Shown: positions 22,396 through 34,274, numbered from the stretch's first letter. The stretch is 64,000 bases of DNA from Diphasiastrum complanatum (GCA_029204225.1 CM055097.1:49004052-49068051); one strand, 5' to 3'. Numbers and translations are program-made. The notes: generated by a model from the letters alone, not told the origin.

Positions 22396-23071
22396 GTAAC
22401 CGTTGGAAATGGTGAACTCATGCAGCCATTTTTCCTGCATTCCCCAGTGCTGACATATCGGGACACATCGACAACGACACATCGGGACCCAACCAAAGCC
22501 TCAACAAAGATGAAAAACAGAAGACACTGTCAGGCAAGGCTGAACTATCAGGACCTTAGCCCATCAGATGTGATGGTTCAAATTGTCACGCTCAACTCAA
22601 AACTAACGTTGTAGAAAATTAGTTAACCAATGTTTTAGCCTAAACCTCTCTTGTAATGATTAGTTAAACTATCTTGTAATCTCACTTGGTGAGACATAAG
22701 AATAGGTTAGAATTTAAAATATGTGGATCATTTTTCCAATCATCATAGAAAGTGATTGATGCACAAAAAATATCTGTGCAACAGAATTGTAAGAAGAGCG
22801 TCAGGCCGCCAATGAGCAAGACACTGCCAACTCACTCTGCAATCAAAACACAAATACAAAATACATTATATTCTTCCATCTCTGATTATTGCGTTACATC
22901 TGATTGATTGAGTGATTGTTGCAATGCCTGTGATCGATAGCCATGTATCTAGGTCCTACAAATTGAATGCATAATGTAGTGCACTTCCGCCAAGAATAGG
23001 CGCACACAGTCGAGCATCAAACGCATTAGCTTACACTTACAGACAAGCCAACCGGGGACCATTCCCGGACA
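22396..23071 (+). mobile_element. Copia 5' LTR, 3' portion
   Basis: The LTR ends CCGGACA at 23071, right before a primer-binding-like site. Blocks inside it match 840-1205. No 3' LTR partner remains. Confidence 0.6.
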
Positions 23072-23083
23072 GGGTGTCAGAGC
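23072..23083 (+). promoter_or_regulatory. Primer-binding site, tRNA-iMet type, two mismatches
   Basis: GGGTGTCAGAGC compared with the standard TGGTATCAGAGC. The position, abutting an LTR ending in CA and followed by gag, supports the call. Confidence 0.65.
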
Positions 23084-23129
23084 CAGATTCAATAGATAAC
23101 ACAATGGGCTACTACAATTTAGACTAGGA

Positions 23130-24000
23130 TTGCAATCAATCCTGATGGCACAAACTATCAAGTATGGAAGTTCAAGATCAAAACACTCTTAAAGGTTGAA
23201 GGGATTTGGTCAGTGATCGATCTCATAGAAGAAAAGCCTCCAGAGAGAGACCTTAGGAGAGCTGAATGGACTAGAAAGGATGAACGTGCAATGGCGATCA
23301 TCGTCTCATCCATAAACGAAGAAATCCTCTTGCAGATTGAATATTGTGAAAGTAGCCATGAAGCGTGAGAAAAGCTACAACAGAAGTACGAAGCAAGGAT
23401 AGTCGCTTCGGTGATGCATCTTCACAATCAACTATAGAGCCTGCAATGGAACGACAACAAGCTGTGGATCAGCATGTTGAGAAGATCAGAACGATCTTCG
23501 CTCAACTTTCTGCATCTGGATAGGAACACCAGGTCCCAGCACTGCAACAACTAATGTAATTCCTTAAATCTCTACCTACATCCTATCAGCCTATGAGAAT
23601 GCTCATCTTGAGCTTGCCTGAGATGACGTTCGATAGAGCAGTTAGTCTTGTTGCAGATGAAAGACTGATGAGAGATGAAAGAGAGACAAGCAGCGACCAG
23701 GAAAAGGCCTTTTTCACAAAGGGAAGAAAAAAAATACGAAAACAAGCCTAGTTTTGACAAGGCTCAATCAAAGCCATCAGCAAGAGGCAACAACAACAAC
23801 AAGACACTTCTACTTGTGATCATTATCACAAATCGGGACACACAGCCGACAGATGCTGGCTCAACCCGACGATACTTTGCATGCACTACAAGAAGAAAGG
23901 GCATTTTGCATATAAATGCTATCACAATCCAAAAGGGAAATACAAACCTGCGAAAACAAATGTTGCAAAATCATTGAAGAATGCTGAGAAGAGTGACAAT
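23130..24000 (+). pseudogene. Copia gag, decayed
   Basis: The start reads YQVWKFKIKTLLK followed by EGIWSVID, typical of copia gag N-termini. Blocks are spread over three frames with several stops (e.g. 23369, 23435). Near 23806-23920 two CCHC zinc knuckles are recognisable, but each has Tyr in place of the second Cys (CDHYHKSGHTADRC and CMHYKKKGHFAYKC), so nucleic-acid binding by this Gag would be lost even without the stops. The protease follows directly. Confidence 0.85.
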
Positions 24001-24440
24001 GCCTTCATGATCATCAATGAAGCACCAACCAACTACATTGAGCACAACTAGGACATAGTCATCGACTCAGGTGCTACATTGCACATCACGTGCAACAATA
24101 ATGTCTTGATCAATTACAAGATGCTTGACAATGCAAGAGCAGTGATACTAGGTGATGGAAGCAAACACGATTTTGAAGGCATCGACACTCTACATCTATG
24201 TACACTATCTAGATATGCAGAATTGCAAGGAGCACTTTACGTGCCAACACTCAGAAGAGACTTGCTTTCTCGCCGATCTTGGTGCACAAGTCCTATTTGA
24301 CAGGAATGTATGCCGAATAATTGAGCAAAAATCAAGTAAGCTATCGATTGTGTGATGAAGACAAGAAAATATTTACCGAGCAAAGATAATCAGCAAACAT
24401 GATGGCATATTAAACGCATCAGAAAATGCAAATCATCTCA
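24000..24440 (+). pseudogene. Copia aspartic protease, decayed
   Basis: The active-site block IVIDSGATLHIT is at about 24058-24090, and the downstream LGDGSKHDFEGIDTL stretch is at about 24150-24190. A one-base shift near 24190 moves the continuation to another frame (SRYAELQGALYVPTLRRDLL). The family product is a polyprotein that cuts itself into Gag, protease, integrase and RT. Confidence 0.85.
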
Positions 24441-25140
24441 GAAGAATGTATCATCAGAATATGAGAAGTTTGTATGACATGAGCAAAAACGAGATTGTCA
24501 CAGGTCTAAAGATAACAAGACCAGACACCGACTTCTGTGAAGCTTGTCAGAAGGGCAAACATCATCAAAGTCCATTTGTGCACAAAGGAAGAAGAGCCAA
24601 GGACATTCTTGAGCTCTTTCACTCAGATGTATGTAGACCAATAAAAGTCAACTCTCTCTCAGGATCGTGATACTTCATCACTTTCATTGATGATTACAGC
24701 CGGATGACAACAATATACTACATATAGAAAAAATTAAAAGAGTTTGATGACTTCAAAAGATTCGTGGCACACCTCCAAAAAGTTGCAGACAATCAGGTCT
24801 GACAATGGAGGCGAGTATTCAAGCAAAGAGTTTTCAAGCTTTTGTCTGAATAGAGGAATAGAGCATCAATTCACACCTGCTTACACACCACAATATAATG
24901 GTGTAGTAGAAAGAAAAAATAGGATGCTTGTCGAAGGAGCAAAGTGCATGATGGCACAAGCACAACTGCCGAGTCAATTCTGGGCCAAGGCAATTGTTGC
25001 TATTGTACATCTGTAGAACAGATCGACAATGACAGCCCTGGAAGACAGAACACTGTATGAAATGTGGATGGGTTTAAAGCCCGATTTGTCGTATATACGT
25101 GTGTTCGGATGTGCAGCCTATATGCACATGACGAACAAGA
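24440..25140 (+). pseudogene. Copia integrase, nearly full length but broken
   Basis: GAG-pre-integrase remains lead into CEACQKGKHHQSPF (zinc finger end), LFHSDVCRPI (first catalytic Asp) and YFITFIDDYSRM; then TIRSDNGGEYSS (second Asp) and QYNGVVERKNRML (catalytic Glu), followed by SQFWAKAI and YIRVFGCAAYMHM. So the D-D-E triad is visible. Stops at 24667 and 25014 and a shift near 24765-24790 inactivate it. The frame ends abruptly at about 25140, where copia sequence in the opposite orientation begins. Confidence 0.9.
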
Positions 25141-25900
25141 TGATGTGTTCATGTGCTCCAAGTAGATTTCCCCTCCAATGAGCTTCTCTCTCACGAAGTG
25201 ATGTGCAACTTCAATATGTTTGCTCCTTGCATGGAATATTGGATTGTTGGCAAGGGCTTGGGCTGAAATGTTGTCACACATGATCATAGGTAGATCATCT
25301 TCCATGATTATCTTTAGCTCCACTAGCATCCTCTTGATCCAAAGCACTTCCTTTGTTGTTGTAGTGAGTGCCTTATACTCAACTTTACAAGATGAGAGTG
25401 ATACAGTATCTTGCTTTTTGGAAAGCCAAGATATCAAGTTTCCTCCAAGATATATGACATAAGCACTTGTAGATTTTCGATCTGCTCTATCACTTGCAAA
25501 ATCTGAGTCAGAATAACCAACAATAGAGAGATCTTCACTTTTATACAATAAACCATAATCAAAAGTTGAAGGTATATATCTAAGCACTCTCTTGGCCATT
25601 TTTCAATGATAAATAGTAGGATTTTGCATTGCCTAGCTCAACTTATGAACACTAAAGCTTGTGTCAGGTCTAGTTATTGTGAGCCAAATTAAGGAGCCTA
25701 TAAGACTCCTAAAAAGAGTGATGTCCACGAAGGATCTTTCATCACCTTTGTTAGGGTCTTTTACATTTTTCTCCATAAGAGTTTCTATACTCTTACAATC
25801 TAACATATTGAACTTTTTTAACATTGAAAGAGCATACTTGGATTGACATACAAAAGCTTTATTTTTAAGAAAGTCAATCTCTAATCCTAGTATGTAGTGA
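25140..25900 (-). pseudogene. Copia RT end and RNase H, minus strand
   Basis: Reading leftward: MLKKFNMLDCKSIETLM (25824), RSLIGSLIWLTITRPD, then RVLRYIPSTFDYGLLYKSED (25585), GYSDSDFASDRADRKSTSAY with the first RNase H Asp, SWLSKKQDTVSLSSCKVEY where the usual catalytic Glu position reads KVEY, MIMCDN with the third acidic residue, and RSKHIEVAHHFVREKL near 25200. The frame shift near 25610-25630 and the missing upstream RT make it a fragment. It meets the plus-strand integrase tail to tail at about 25140. Confidence 0.9.
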
Positions 25901-28640
25901 ATTTTTCCACTTTGATTGGATCACTTACATGCCACCTACTACATTGATTGGACCATTTTGGTGCATCCTTCAGTATGATTGGTCCATATTGACAAATAAG
26001 ATTATGAGGTGCAATGTCACTAGCCCTCTACCATCAAGCCAAGTGTAAGCAACCTACACTATCATGATCTAATCCAAGTCTAAACTTGGCCTAAGTGTAC
26101 AATGCGTGGTTTTGATAAACCTCAAGATGAAGGCCTATTGAATATTCAAACTCATCATAAATTAACTAAAGTGATTATGCCTACCCTCCACACATGGGAA
26201 CATCCTCGACACATGTGAAATCAATATGTACATGAAATTGCAAAATAATCAAGCTAGATTTTGCCAAATCTTCACACAACGTTCATAGTAGGAAAGTATA
26301 TTGATTATTTTAGCACATGAATGACTCTCTTTTGGGAGAACAAGGTCCTAGAAATACAACGATTATAGTAGCTCGATAAATGAAAAAGTAAACAAGTAAA
26401 CACAATCATGTCTTAGTAACTTGTTAGGATCAACTTGTAAAGGGGACCAATGATAGCAATTGGATGTTTTAAGGTGTGATTTTGACACAACTTTACCCAT
26501 GACATAAAATAGGATAAAATGTGCATACCAAAAAAAGAGATGTGGTGGAAATGTACTTTTTTTATTTGCACTCTTTTTTTTCATTCCCATGAAGAGTATG
26601 TTCCAAATTCTCTCGAGAGAATTTGAGATATTTGAAATGGGTTGGGTGACTATATTTATAATCCTTACATGCATAGTTGGAAAGTATTCTCTGATGCCTC
26701 ATGTTAGCATGACTTCTAATCATTCCATTGCATATATGATTGAACAAATACCAACTGAGCCATTCATCACATTATAAAGGGAAACCAAAGCTAACCAAAT
26801 CCAATCAAAGCATTGTGAACTTAGCCAAAGTCAACCAAGCATTCTTCATAAGATGACCAACAACATCACAATCATTTCAACGAGTCCTAAGGCATAGCTA
26901 CAGCCTAATGTCCACTCACACCATAGAGCTAGCTTACCTCCTATGGCTTAGCCAAATCATTCTAGACTTGCTTTGGGACCAAGAGGGTCACCCGTGATGG
27001 TCTTTTGGACCATTTGGAGTGCTCCAATCTAGATTTATTATACAACTTGCTTTTGAATTATTATACTAGTTAATTTATATGTCTCATAATCAAGGGCTTT
27101 TTATCACATGAGAAGGTATTCTCTCAAATTGTTGAAGACAATGTTGGTATAGAGTAATCAAAGCATAAAAAAAATCCAGGTGAAGTGGGAATGCACATGA
27201 AGCAACCTACCTAGAAAGCTGAGGTGGCATTCCTAGGATGGCCTTTCTTAGCACAACAAGGCACCTATTTCAACTATAAGAGTGCGTCATGTAGACTACC
27301 CATCACATCCCAAAAAAAATGACTATCCTTTCCTCTTCATGCATTGATTGGCTTTTTCTATTTGATGCACCTTAGATGTAAAATGCATCAACTACATTCA
27401 TCATGTATAATCATTCACTTTTATGAATACAATAAAATTTCTTAATTTTCATTATGGTTTCTTGTTTTGTTGGAGTCTTTCTAATCTTTCTCTTTCTAAT
27501 TATGTTACCCAACATTATATATATAACAAAGGTTACTGGCCCACACATGTTGCTCATGCTAAGCAAGGAAGCTACAAGTCCATTGTTTTATTGAGTTCCA
27601 CCAACACCACAAATTTTGAAGTGCATTGTAAGAAAAATGTGGATGATTAATGAAAAATCAACACTCAGGGGAAGAAAGGTTGTTGCCAAAAGCATTGAAA
27701 ATACCAATTTTTTTTTTAGTAGCATGGTTTTTTTACTCACAATAGCCTACTTAACAGTAACTAGATTAATGGATCACACTCTTGAAACAAAAATTGTAGT
27801 CATGATCATTTACATGAAGAGGTAAATATGTACATGGAAAACATGTCTTTGAAAGGATTTGCTTCAATTGTTGGTAAATAGTGAGATATGAATTGTCAAA
27901 ATAGTAATAAAAATCTGTACTTTGTGCATTTTCCCAATAGAGAATCAATCATGATTCCCTTGAATACATGCTATAAAGAATGAGATATTAGAGTGATAGA
28001 GTTTCAATTTCTCTTAGTAGAGATTTTGAATAATTGGCTACTACTTGAAATTGTGCAAAGGGTATTTCATGTCAATAGATACCTCTTGAACATAGGTTAA
28101 TGATGTTGCTTCAAGAAACTTAGAATATTAAACATACACTTTTTTTTTCTTGTGAAGGATGATGAGCAAAAACAATCAAAGAGTTGATTTTAAAAGGTAG
28201 TGATTGTCTACTTTATACCTCTTGCCATGTTTGAGGATAATATTTTAGAGATTGATATTGTCTTGGTGTCCATCATATACATCGCTTTGGACATAATCAT
28301 AATTTGAAAACTTGAGATGTACAAATTTTGTACCTTGGCTAGTTACTCTTAGGTAATTGGAATCCAACATTGACTTCTCATTTGATTCCACAAGCTATTT
28401 TTTTCAGTTTGGAAAATCTCTTGGCCAATTTTGATCTTGAAGCCAAGCTAGGACCTCTTACTAAAGGCTACAAATCTAGAAGACTAAGGGAGAGCTTGGC
28501 CTATCGCCTTTGAGACTAAGTTTTGTAGATGTGTACAAAATTTCAAATGTATAAAAAATAGGTTGTGCAGATCCCAAATATGTGAAAACTTTTTCTTTGT
28601 AAGATTTTTTTGTTGTGTAGGTAGCAAGTAATGGAAGCCA
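25900..28640. other. No gene seen
   Basis: AT-rich intergenic DNA. Short frames such as 26363-26674 and 27423-27650 show no conserved content. No LTR ends or primer sites were recognised. Confidence 0.5.
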
Positions 28641-28646
28641 AATTCT

Positions 28647-28779
<133 letters not shown>

Positions 28780-28891
28780 CATATAGATGAAACATGGAGG
28801 ACCAAGGATTGATCCTAAAAGCCCACATGGTCAAGCCATGTGTTTATGACATAAATGCGTAAGAGAAGCTTAGCTCTTGATATTCAGAAAT

Positions 28892-29187
28892 GGGCAAAAG
28901 TTGTAGTCACATACTTCAATATGCTAGTTAAGAAATCTTAGAGAGCAACTATAGTGCCCTGGGGTCTTAAGAATAAATGACACAAACAAGGTAGGGCTTA
29001 AGTCACATAATTCAATATGCTAGTTAAGAAATCCTAGAGAGCAACTATAGTTAGGGAGGGTCTTAAGAATAAATGACACAAACAAGGCAGGGCAAAAGTT
29101 GTAGTCACATACTTCAATATGCTAGTTAAGAAATCCTAGAGAGCAACTATAGTTAGGGTCTTAAGAATAAATGACACAAACAAGGCA
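28892..29187 (+). repeat. ~97-bp tandem repeat, three copies
   Basis: Units start at 28892, 28994 and 29090 (102, 96 and 98 bp) and share CACATACTTCAATATGC, AGAGAGCAACTATAGT and TTAAGAATAAATGACACAAA. Copies 2 and 3 are closest. The array ends about 490 bp beyond the stop codon of the NPH3-family gene. Confidence 0.95.
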
Positions 29188-29673
29188 GGGCTCGCACTAG
29201 GTGTGGACATGTGGAGAGAGTCTCAGACATATGCCACAAGCATAAAATCCTTTGTCCACCATTATATTGTATATGTGAGGTAGCAATAACTTAACGAAAC
29301 CTCGGGTGGATGAGATTCCAGCCAATGGGCGCTCTCCACATGAGCAGCTCGTTGGCCAGGTCCAGACCCATGGCAGTGCCATTATGCAAGAGCGGGTACT
29401 TACCACGTTTAATACAACTTTTGAGATAGCATAGTCATGTTATCTAGTAAAATGGCTTATTCATTCAGAATGGCTCAATCTTGATACCCCATGCTTAATC
29501 TGTTGGGAAATTTCTCAAAAAATTTCAGCATATTTGTTTGAAGCAATCAGTAGGATCTATTGTACACAAATTACATACAAGATGTACTAAACCCAATACA
29601 GTCTAAAACAGTTCCAATATTCTATTGTACAAGTTTAGCACAATGTTACCTTCTTTTAACATAAAAGACGGTG
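29188..29673 (-). other. Downstream flank / possible 3' UTR of the NPH3-family gene
   Basis: No separate gene is supported. A strong polyadenylation signal was not identified, so the transcript end is unknown. Confidence 0.4.
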
Positions 29674-32506
29674 CTAGCAGACAAGGCCCTTGTATTTGGA
29701 GTGTTTGGCTACCTTGGATTTCATGCTTTTGCACATTCCTTCGAGTTCAAGAACTCTGGATTGCATTTTCTGAAGATATGTTTTTAGCTCCTCGTTTTGA
29801 CGTAGAATATACCCAAACTTGGCAAGAGGTTCAGAATGTGCTATGAGTGGCTCAGAAATCTGAACGAGTGGTTCAGAATGTCTGATAAGTGGTTCAGAAT
29901 GCCCGATAAGTGGTTCTGAATGTCTTATCAGCTGGGAACTTGCTTTCCCTCGTAGCAATCTGGTGTTCATGCTCCCTCTTTCAGGTTTAGAGGATTCAAC
30001 CAGAGCAGTCCTAAGTCGAGATTGCTGAGAAACTAAAACTTGCAATGCAAACCTTGTAGGCAACCTTATGTTTCTTGCAAGATGCTCACATCCTTCAGGA
30101 GAAAGCTTTTGATAGTCCAGACCTTTGCATATGCCAAATGCTTCCGCTTCTGTAATGCTCGGATGTGCCTTCAGAAAAACATATGATCATAGGAAAATAC
30201 TCAGTTCCATTGATAAAAATTCAGCAAGATTTAAAGACAGCTGAATTGCAGTACTTTTGAGCATAGTTTAAGACAGATATTAACCACTAAAAGATCAGTG
30301 AATAAGTTTCTTTACGAGTATTTTCCAGTTACATTTGACATAGTTCTGGCAATAAATGGAAATTCCATCCGTGAAAGTGACCAAATATGATGCAGAGGAT
30401 GGTCAGGAGTGCCAGTTTTATGTCTGCAACTTTATCTTGCTCCAACGTTTGAAAGCTTTCAATCACTATTACAGAAAACTTCAAATCTATTACTACTACA
30501 GAAAACTTCAAATCTGTTACAATAACCTTTGGCGCATACCTCCAAGTATATGTCCAGTGCTATATAAAGGCCGTCTTGTTTGGGTCTTGCGCAGTCTGGT
30601 AAACACTGGGTAAGTGCTTGAAACTTATGAGGCTTTAAATTGGCATCAGGAGCTACTTCTGCGATATATTTATCCATTAATTTACCAACTTTGATTAAAG
30701 GGCTATGTGCAGTTGAGCTTGACGTTGTAAGGCTTGTCGCAGTATTGAGGTTGTCAGAAACTGAAGATTGTGGCAACACATGCTGTTCCTTCAAAAAGTG
30801 TTCCACCAGTCTTAGCACAAGGTCTACATCATAGAGAGAGCTGCCGCGAGGAGGCTGTGATGGAATCAAAATGTTATCCAGGCTTGCCAAATGTAGCTGT
30901 GAACCAATCATCCTTTCAAGATGCTTTCGACAGAGTTTGCTAGCATTCCGGATAACGGATACCCTTAGTAAACTAAACAACGACTTGCATGAAGCTGATG
31001 TCCTTTCAAGTCTTGCTAGCAAGCTTACAACTTTGTCAAGAACTTCTTGTTGCATCTTCTCTCCAGAGTCCTGCAGAATTCCCTCATTTTGATGGTTCCT
31101 TTTTGTAAAAGATACCACACTGTATGAAAGGATGGGCAGAGAAAACCGCAAATAGTGAAATAAAAATCTAGCAAGCATCTTGTTATCCACATTCTTCAGC
31201 TGCAACGCTTTCAGAATCCTTTCCATTAGGCTCATTGAAAGCGTCGAAAGGTCTGAAAACCACCAGGTTTTGGACACATATCTCGAAGACCTTTTAGAAG
31301 CGTTGGTCCTTGAAAATCCATATGGAACCGAATCTGGAGAAGAGGAGGAGAATGGACTGTAATCGGATAACGTGGAGATAATTTTCAAGACTATTGTCTC
31401 TACGTATCTTTCAATAAGATGAGTCTTCTCCGCGACCGGAAATACTTCTTCGCATGCCATAAAGGCACTTAACACATCGTCCCAGTCCCAGAACATCACA
31501 TCCTTCAGGAATGACTCTGTAACTGCAATTAAATTTCGCTGACAATAATCCTCTGTCATCTCCAGATACTCGCTGGCACACCGCAGCTTAGAAACATTCA
31601 CTGGATTGATAGCAATGCGGGCATCGCAATAGCAGAATCTGACTGCTAACTCAAAGGCCTCGGCCCCTCCTGGAAAGTCAACCAGCTGCATCTGGAGCAA
31701 TCCTTGGCAAGGATGCGTCTTTAGTAAAAGCTTTTTGTAAAGCTTCATGATGCGACCACAACGAAACAGCAGAGGCTTCTGTATAGAAACAACCAGTTAA
31801 ACTCAGAAAGAAGCATGGTTGAAGTCTCAATGTTGAGGCCTAAATGCTCCATTCTCTGAACTAATAATGACGATGTCAAAAGAGCATGCAGAAGTAGTGC
31901 AAATACTGCAATACGACGATAAGCTAGCTTGGCATCAATAATGATGATCAATATATTCTTGCAACATGCAGCTACTAAAAGATCGTACTACATATGTACA
32001 ACTGTACTTTTACAACAAATTATGATATTAAGGCGCTGATCTATACCATTCAGCCCCCCAGTAGGCCAACTAGCAGACTTAATTAGTTTCAGTTCGAGTA
32101 CAAGGGCTGCTAGTCTTTGGATAGTCTTTGCGTTTTTAGAGCATATTAATTCTCCAGCACACACATTGAGTTAAGAGATTTCGATATCATACAATGGCTG
32201 CTGTTGAATGGCATATGCTGCTATGCCGTTCAAGTAGCATCTGACAGGAAAGCGAAATTGGTGTTTTCAAGCCTTGAAATGCTTCTTGGTTTCCAAGGGG
32301 AGGCTCAAACCTGGGACCAAAAAAACTTTGGATGCCAAGCTAACCAGTTGAGCCAACCCCGTTGGGTTCAAGCCTTGAAATGACAGGGTGCGCTAATTAT
32401 ACCCGCCAAACTTGAAAGCCGTGAAGTACGAAATTACCTTGTTCAAGAAGAATGTATGTGTTCCGTTCACCACCACCTTCAAATCTGTTGTTTGTATGGA
32501 GGTCAT
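29674..32506 (-). CDS. NPH3/RPT2-like BTB-domain protein (three coding exons)
   Basis: Proposed CDS: exons 32506-32438, 31778-30540 and 30168-29674, giving 600 residues. Introns are 659 and 371 bp, begin GTAATTT and GTATGCG, end CTATACAG and TTCTGAAG, and both are phase 0. The BTB fold spans about residues 8-110 (DLKVVVNGTHTFFLNK joined across intron 1 to KPLLFRCGRIMKLYKKLLLK, then DFPGGAEAF at 57-65). The NPH3 domain runs about 195-490, from WWFSDL to CARPKQDGLYIALDIYLE, joined across intron 2 to AHPSITEAEAF and LPTRFALQVL. Residues 516-550 are five copies of LIRHSEP-like heptads, and 557-591 look like a coiled coil. The family acts as plant-specific CUL3 adaptors or plasma-membrane scaffolds in phototropism and auxin responses; the exact member is not identifiable. 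The ATG is chosen because it opens the exon that restores the BTB start. No stop or frameshift is seen, so it appears intact. Confidence 0.88.
29825..29929 (-). repeat. Coding 21-bp minisatellite, five units
   Basis: Units start at 29825, 29846, 29867, 29888 and 29909 and encode HSEPL(I/V)-type heptads near the C-terminus of the NPH3-family protein. Length is a multiple of three, so copy-number changes would keep the frame. Confidence 0.95.
32282..32366 (-). mobile_element. 85-bp tRNA-derived retroposon (SINE-like) in intron 1
   Basis: The insert is bounded by a perfect 16-bp direct repeat TTCAAGCCTTGAAATG at 32266-32281 and 32367-32382, the mark of target-primed insertion. On the minus strand it carries a Pol III box A, TGGCTCAACTGG (32355-32344), and a box B, GGTTTGAGCC (32311-32302). 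Their starts are 44 nt apart, as in a tRNA, and each has one mismatch to consensus. A run of seven T between the boxes would weaken Pol III transcription, so this copy is probably dead. There is no poly(A) tail. It lies inside the NPH3-family gene, in the same orientation as the gene. Confidence 0.8.
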
Positions 32507-33465
32507 CCTGCACGAAGGCATCCACATCAAAACATTGATTAAGTATCATCGGAAGTACGAATGGAACACACGGAAGACTCTAGATTAAAACCACCCACGG
32601 CACTCTTAAAATGTCAAAAAAGCTTGTTCCGGAGCTACGAACAGCGGCAGGCATACGGAGCACAGCTTGTCTCGTCATGAGCCTTCAAGATAGTTTCTAT
32701 GAAGCCAAATAGACAGGTAAATTGATTTTGTTTACCTGTTTGACAGATCATTGAATGGTTTAAAGGACAGCTTCTCTCGAGCTACCAGATGTTTTTGGTC
32801 CTCAATGGACATGACGATAGATGAAAATATCTTCTTCTACAACACTCCGCAGAAGGTAAAGGCCACCATTACTCAAGAGCTAACAATGTCAAGACATTTG
32901 CATCTTTTACTTAAGGGCCCCGTGAACTTAAACCAAAGAGAGCAGGATCAATAACCAAGGCGTCTTGAGTCAAATGGATCTGATGCACATATAATAGTAT
33001 AAACACTATTCACAAGTCGCTCTGTCGGCTGCTGTCGTACCGCGAATTCTATTTCACCCCGCTTGATCTTTCCATCACCACGGTCGATGATCCGTATGAC
33101 TCCCGTAGACTCACAATACCATCTAGATTACACAATTCCATCGTTTCTGATCGCAAGTGAAGCAGAATGCGAAAGACGTCTGCGCAATCCTTGCACGTAG
33201 TCAGTTTTCATCCATCTGCAGACCCCACATTGTCTTCTGAGCTCTGATTCGTCTTTTCCGAGCCGGATCAGCTCACAAGGATTTCGCATCAGCCGCTCAC
33301 ACCTCTGACACGATTCTTCTCTACGTGCAAAAGAACTGAAGCAGCAGAGCAATCTGCATCAGCTCCTCGCATGATCTAAGCTACTTATTAATTAAAGAGA
33401 CAAATCTGCTGCCATTTTTCTTATTTTCCCCGATAAACAAGCAGCATCGATCAATTCACCATCTT
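32507..33465 (-). promoter_or_regulatory. Upstream region / possible 5' UTR of the NPH3-family gene
   Basis: No conserved upstream exon was recognised. A 74-codon frame at 33352-33128 on the minus strand has two CxxC pairs (CQRC and CGVC) but no start context or homology that I can support. No clear TATA box was assigned. Confidence 0.3.
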
Positions 33466-33565
33466 TCCATCCATCCATCGATCCATCCATCCAGGAGACA
33501 AAAGAGAAAGCGAGAGAGAGAGAGAGAGAGAGAGCAAGCGAGAGAGAGAGAGAGCAAGAGAGAGG
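33466..33565. repeat. (ATCC)n and interrupted (GA)n tracts
   Basis: (ATCC)n covers 33466-33493; (GA)n runs lie at 33512-33534 and 33541-33565 with CAAGC interruptions. They sit about 1 kb upstream of the NPH3-family start codon. Confidence 0.9.
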
Positions 33566-34274
33566 TTAATTAACCCGACATCGAACCCGAGATAGACCGA
33601 AAATGATCTGACAATCAACCCGGGTTATAGGCCTGCGAAAAGTGAATGGATGATGGAACTATGTACGGTAACCAGAGCCAAGGGTTAGCGAGGGTTAAGG
33701 GTGGGTCGTGTCCTTATTTGTGGCAGAAAGGAGGGGACGAGAGTCAATGGTCATGACTCACAAGGGACAGTTCGCCAAAGGGCACCAACCTTTCATCTTC
33801 CACGCGGGACACACCATTTCTCTCACGTAGGAGAGGAAGTTATAAGGTTGTTGGAGCAAGCCGGCACGATCCTCGGGAGAGGGGTCTGTCTTTATTGCCA
33901 ATTTAGGGAGTTCGTTAGTTATTGGGATGCCAAAACTGGTCATATGAATTTTTGAGCCATGTTCCTTGAGAATGTCTTGAGGGGGGTGAGTGAGCTCAAC
34001 AACACTCCTAAATCCCAATATTCTTCCATCTTGTATTTCTTCCATGTTTTATGTCTCTTGTCCAGTCTTTTGCATCCTTTCTCGAATGTCGCAACACTCT
34101 CATCAACACAAGACTTTTCCTTTGCGAGCGCTACTTGATACTCACATTATTTTTTCTTAGTAGCAGATGCCATCGAGCCAGCAATTGTGGCTCTGATGTG
34201 CAATAATTATGGTCAGATTCCCTAATGAAAAGGACTCTGAATATTCCAATCTTTTATAAGATTGAGACCACCAA

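Noticed and set aside
30459-30539. Extension of the long NPH3-family exon frame past 30540
   Set aside because: The extra 26 residues are intronic read-through; a GT donor at 30539 and an AG acceptor before 30168 restore the conserved YLE-AHPS motif.
31180-31362. Plus-strand frames opposite the NPH3-family exons (30640-31362)
   Set aside because: Antisense shadows of a conserved coding exon.
32282-32366. Functional tRNA gene
   Set aside because: Box A and B are present, but the acceptor and T stems do not pair well and a run of seven T interrupts the middle; the target duplication shows it is an inserted copy.
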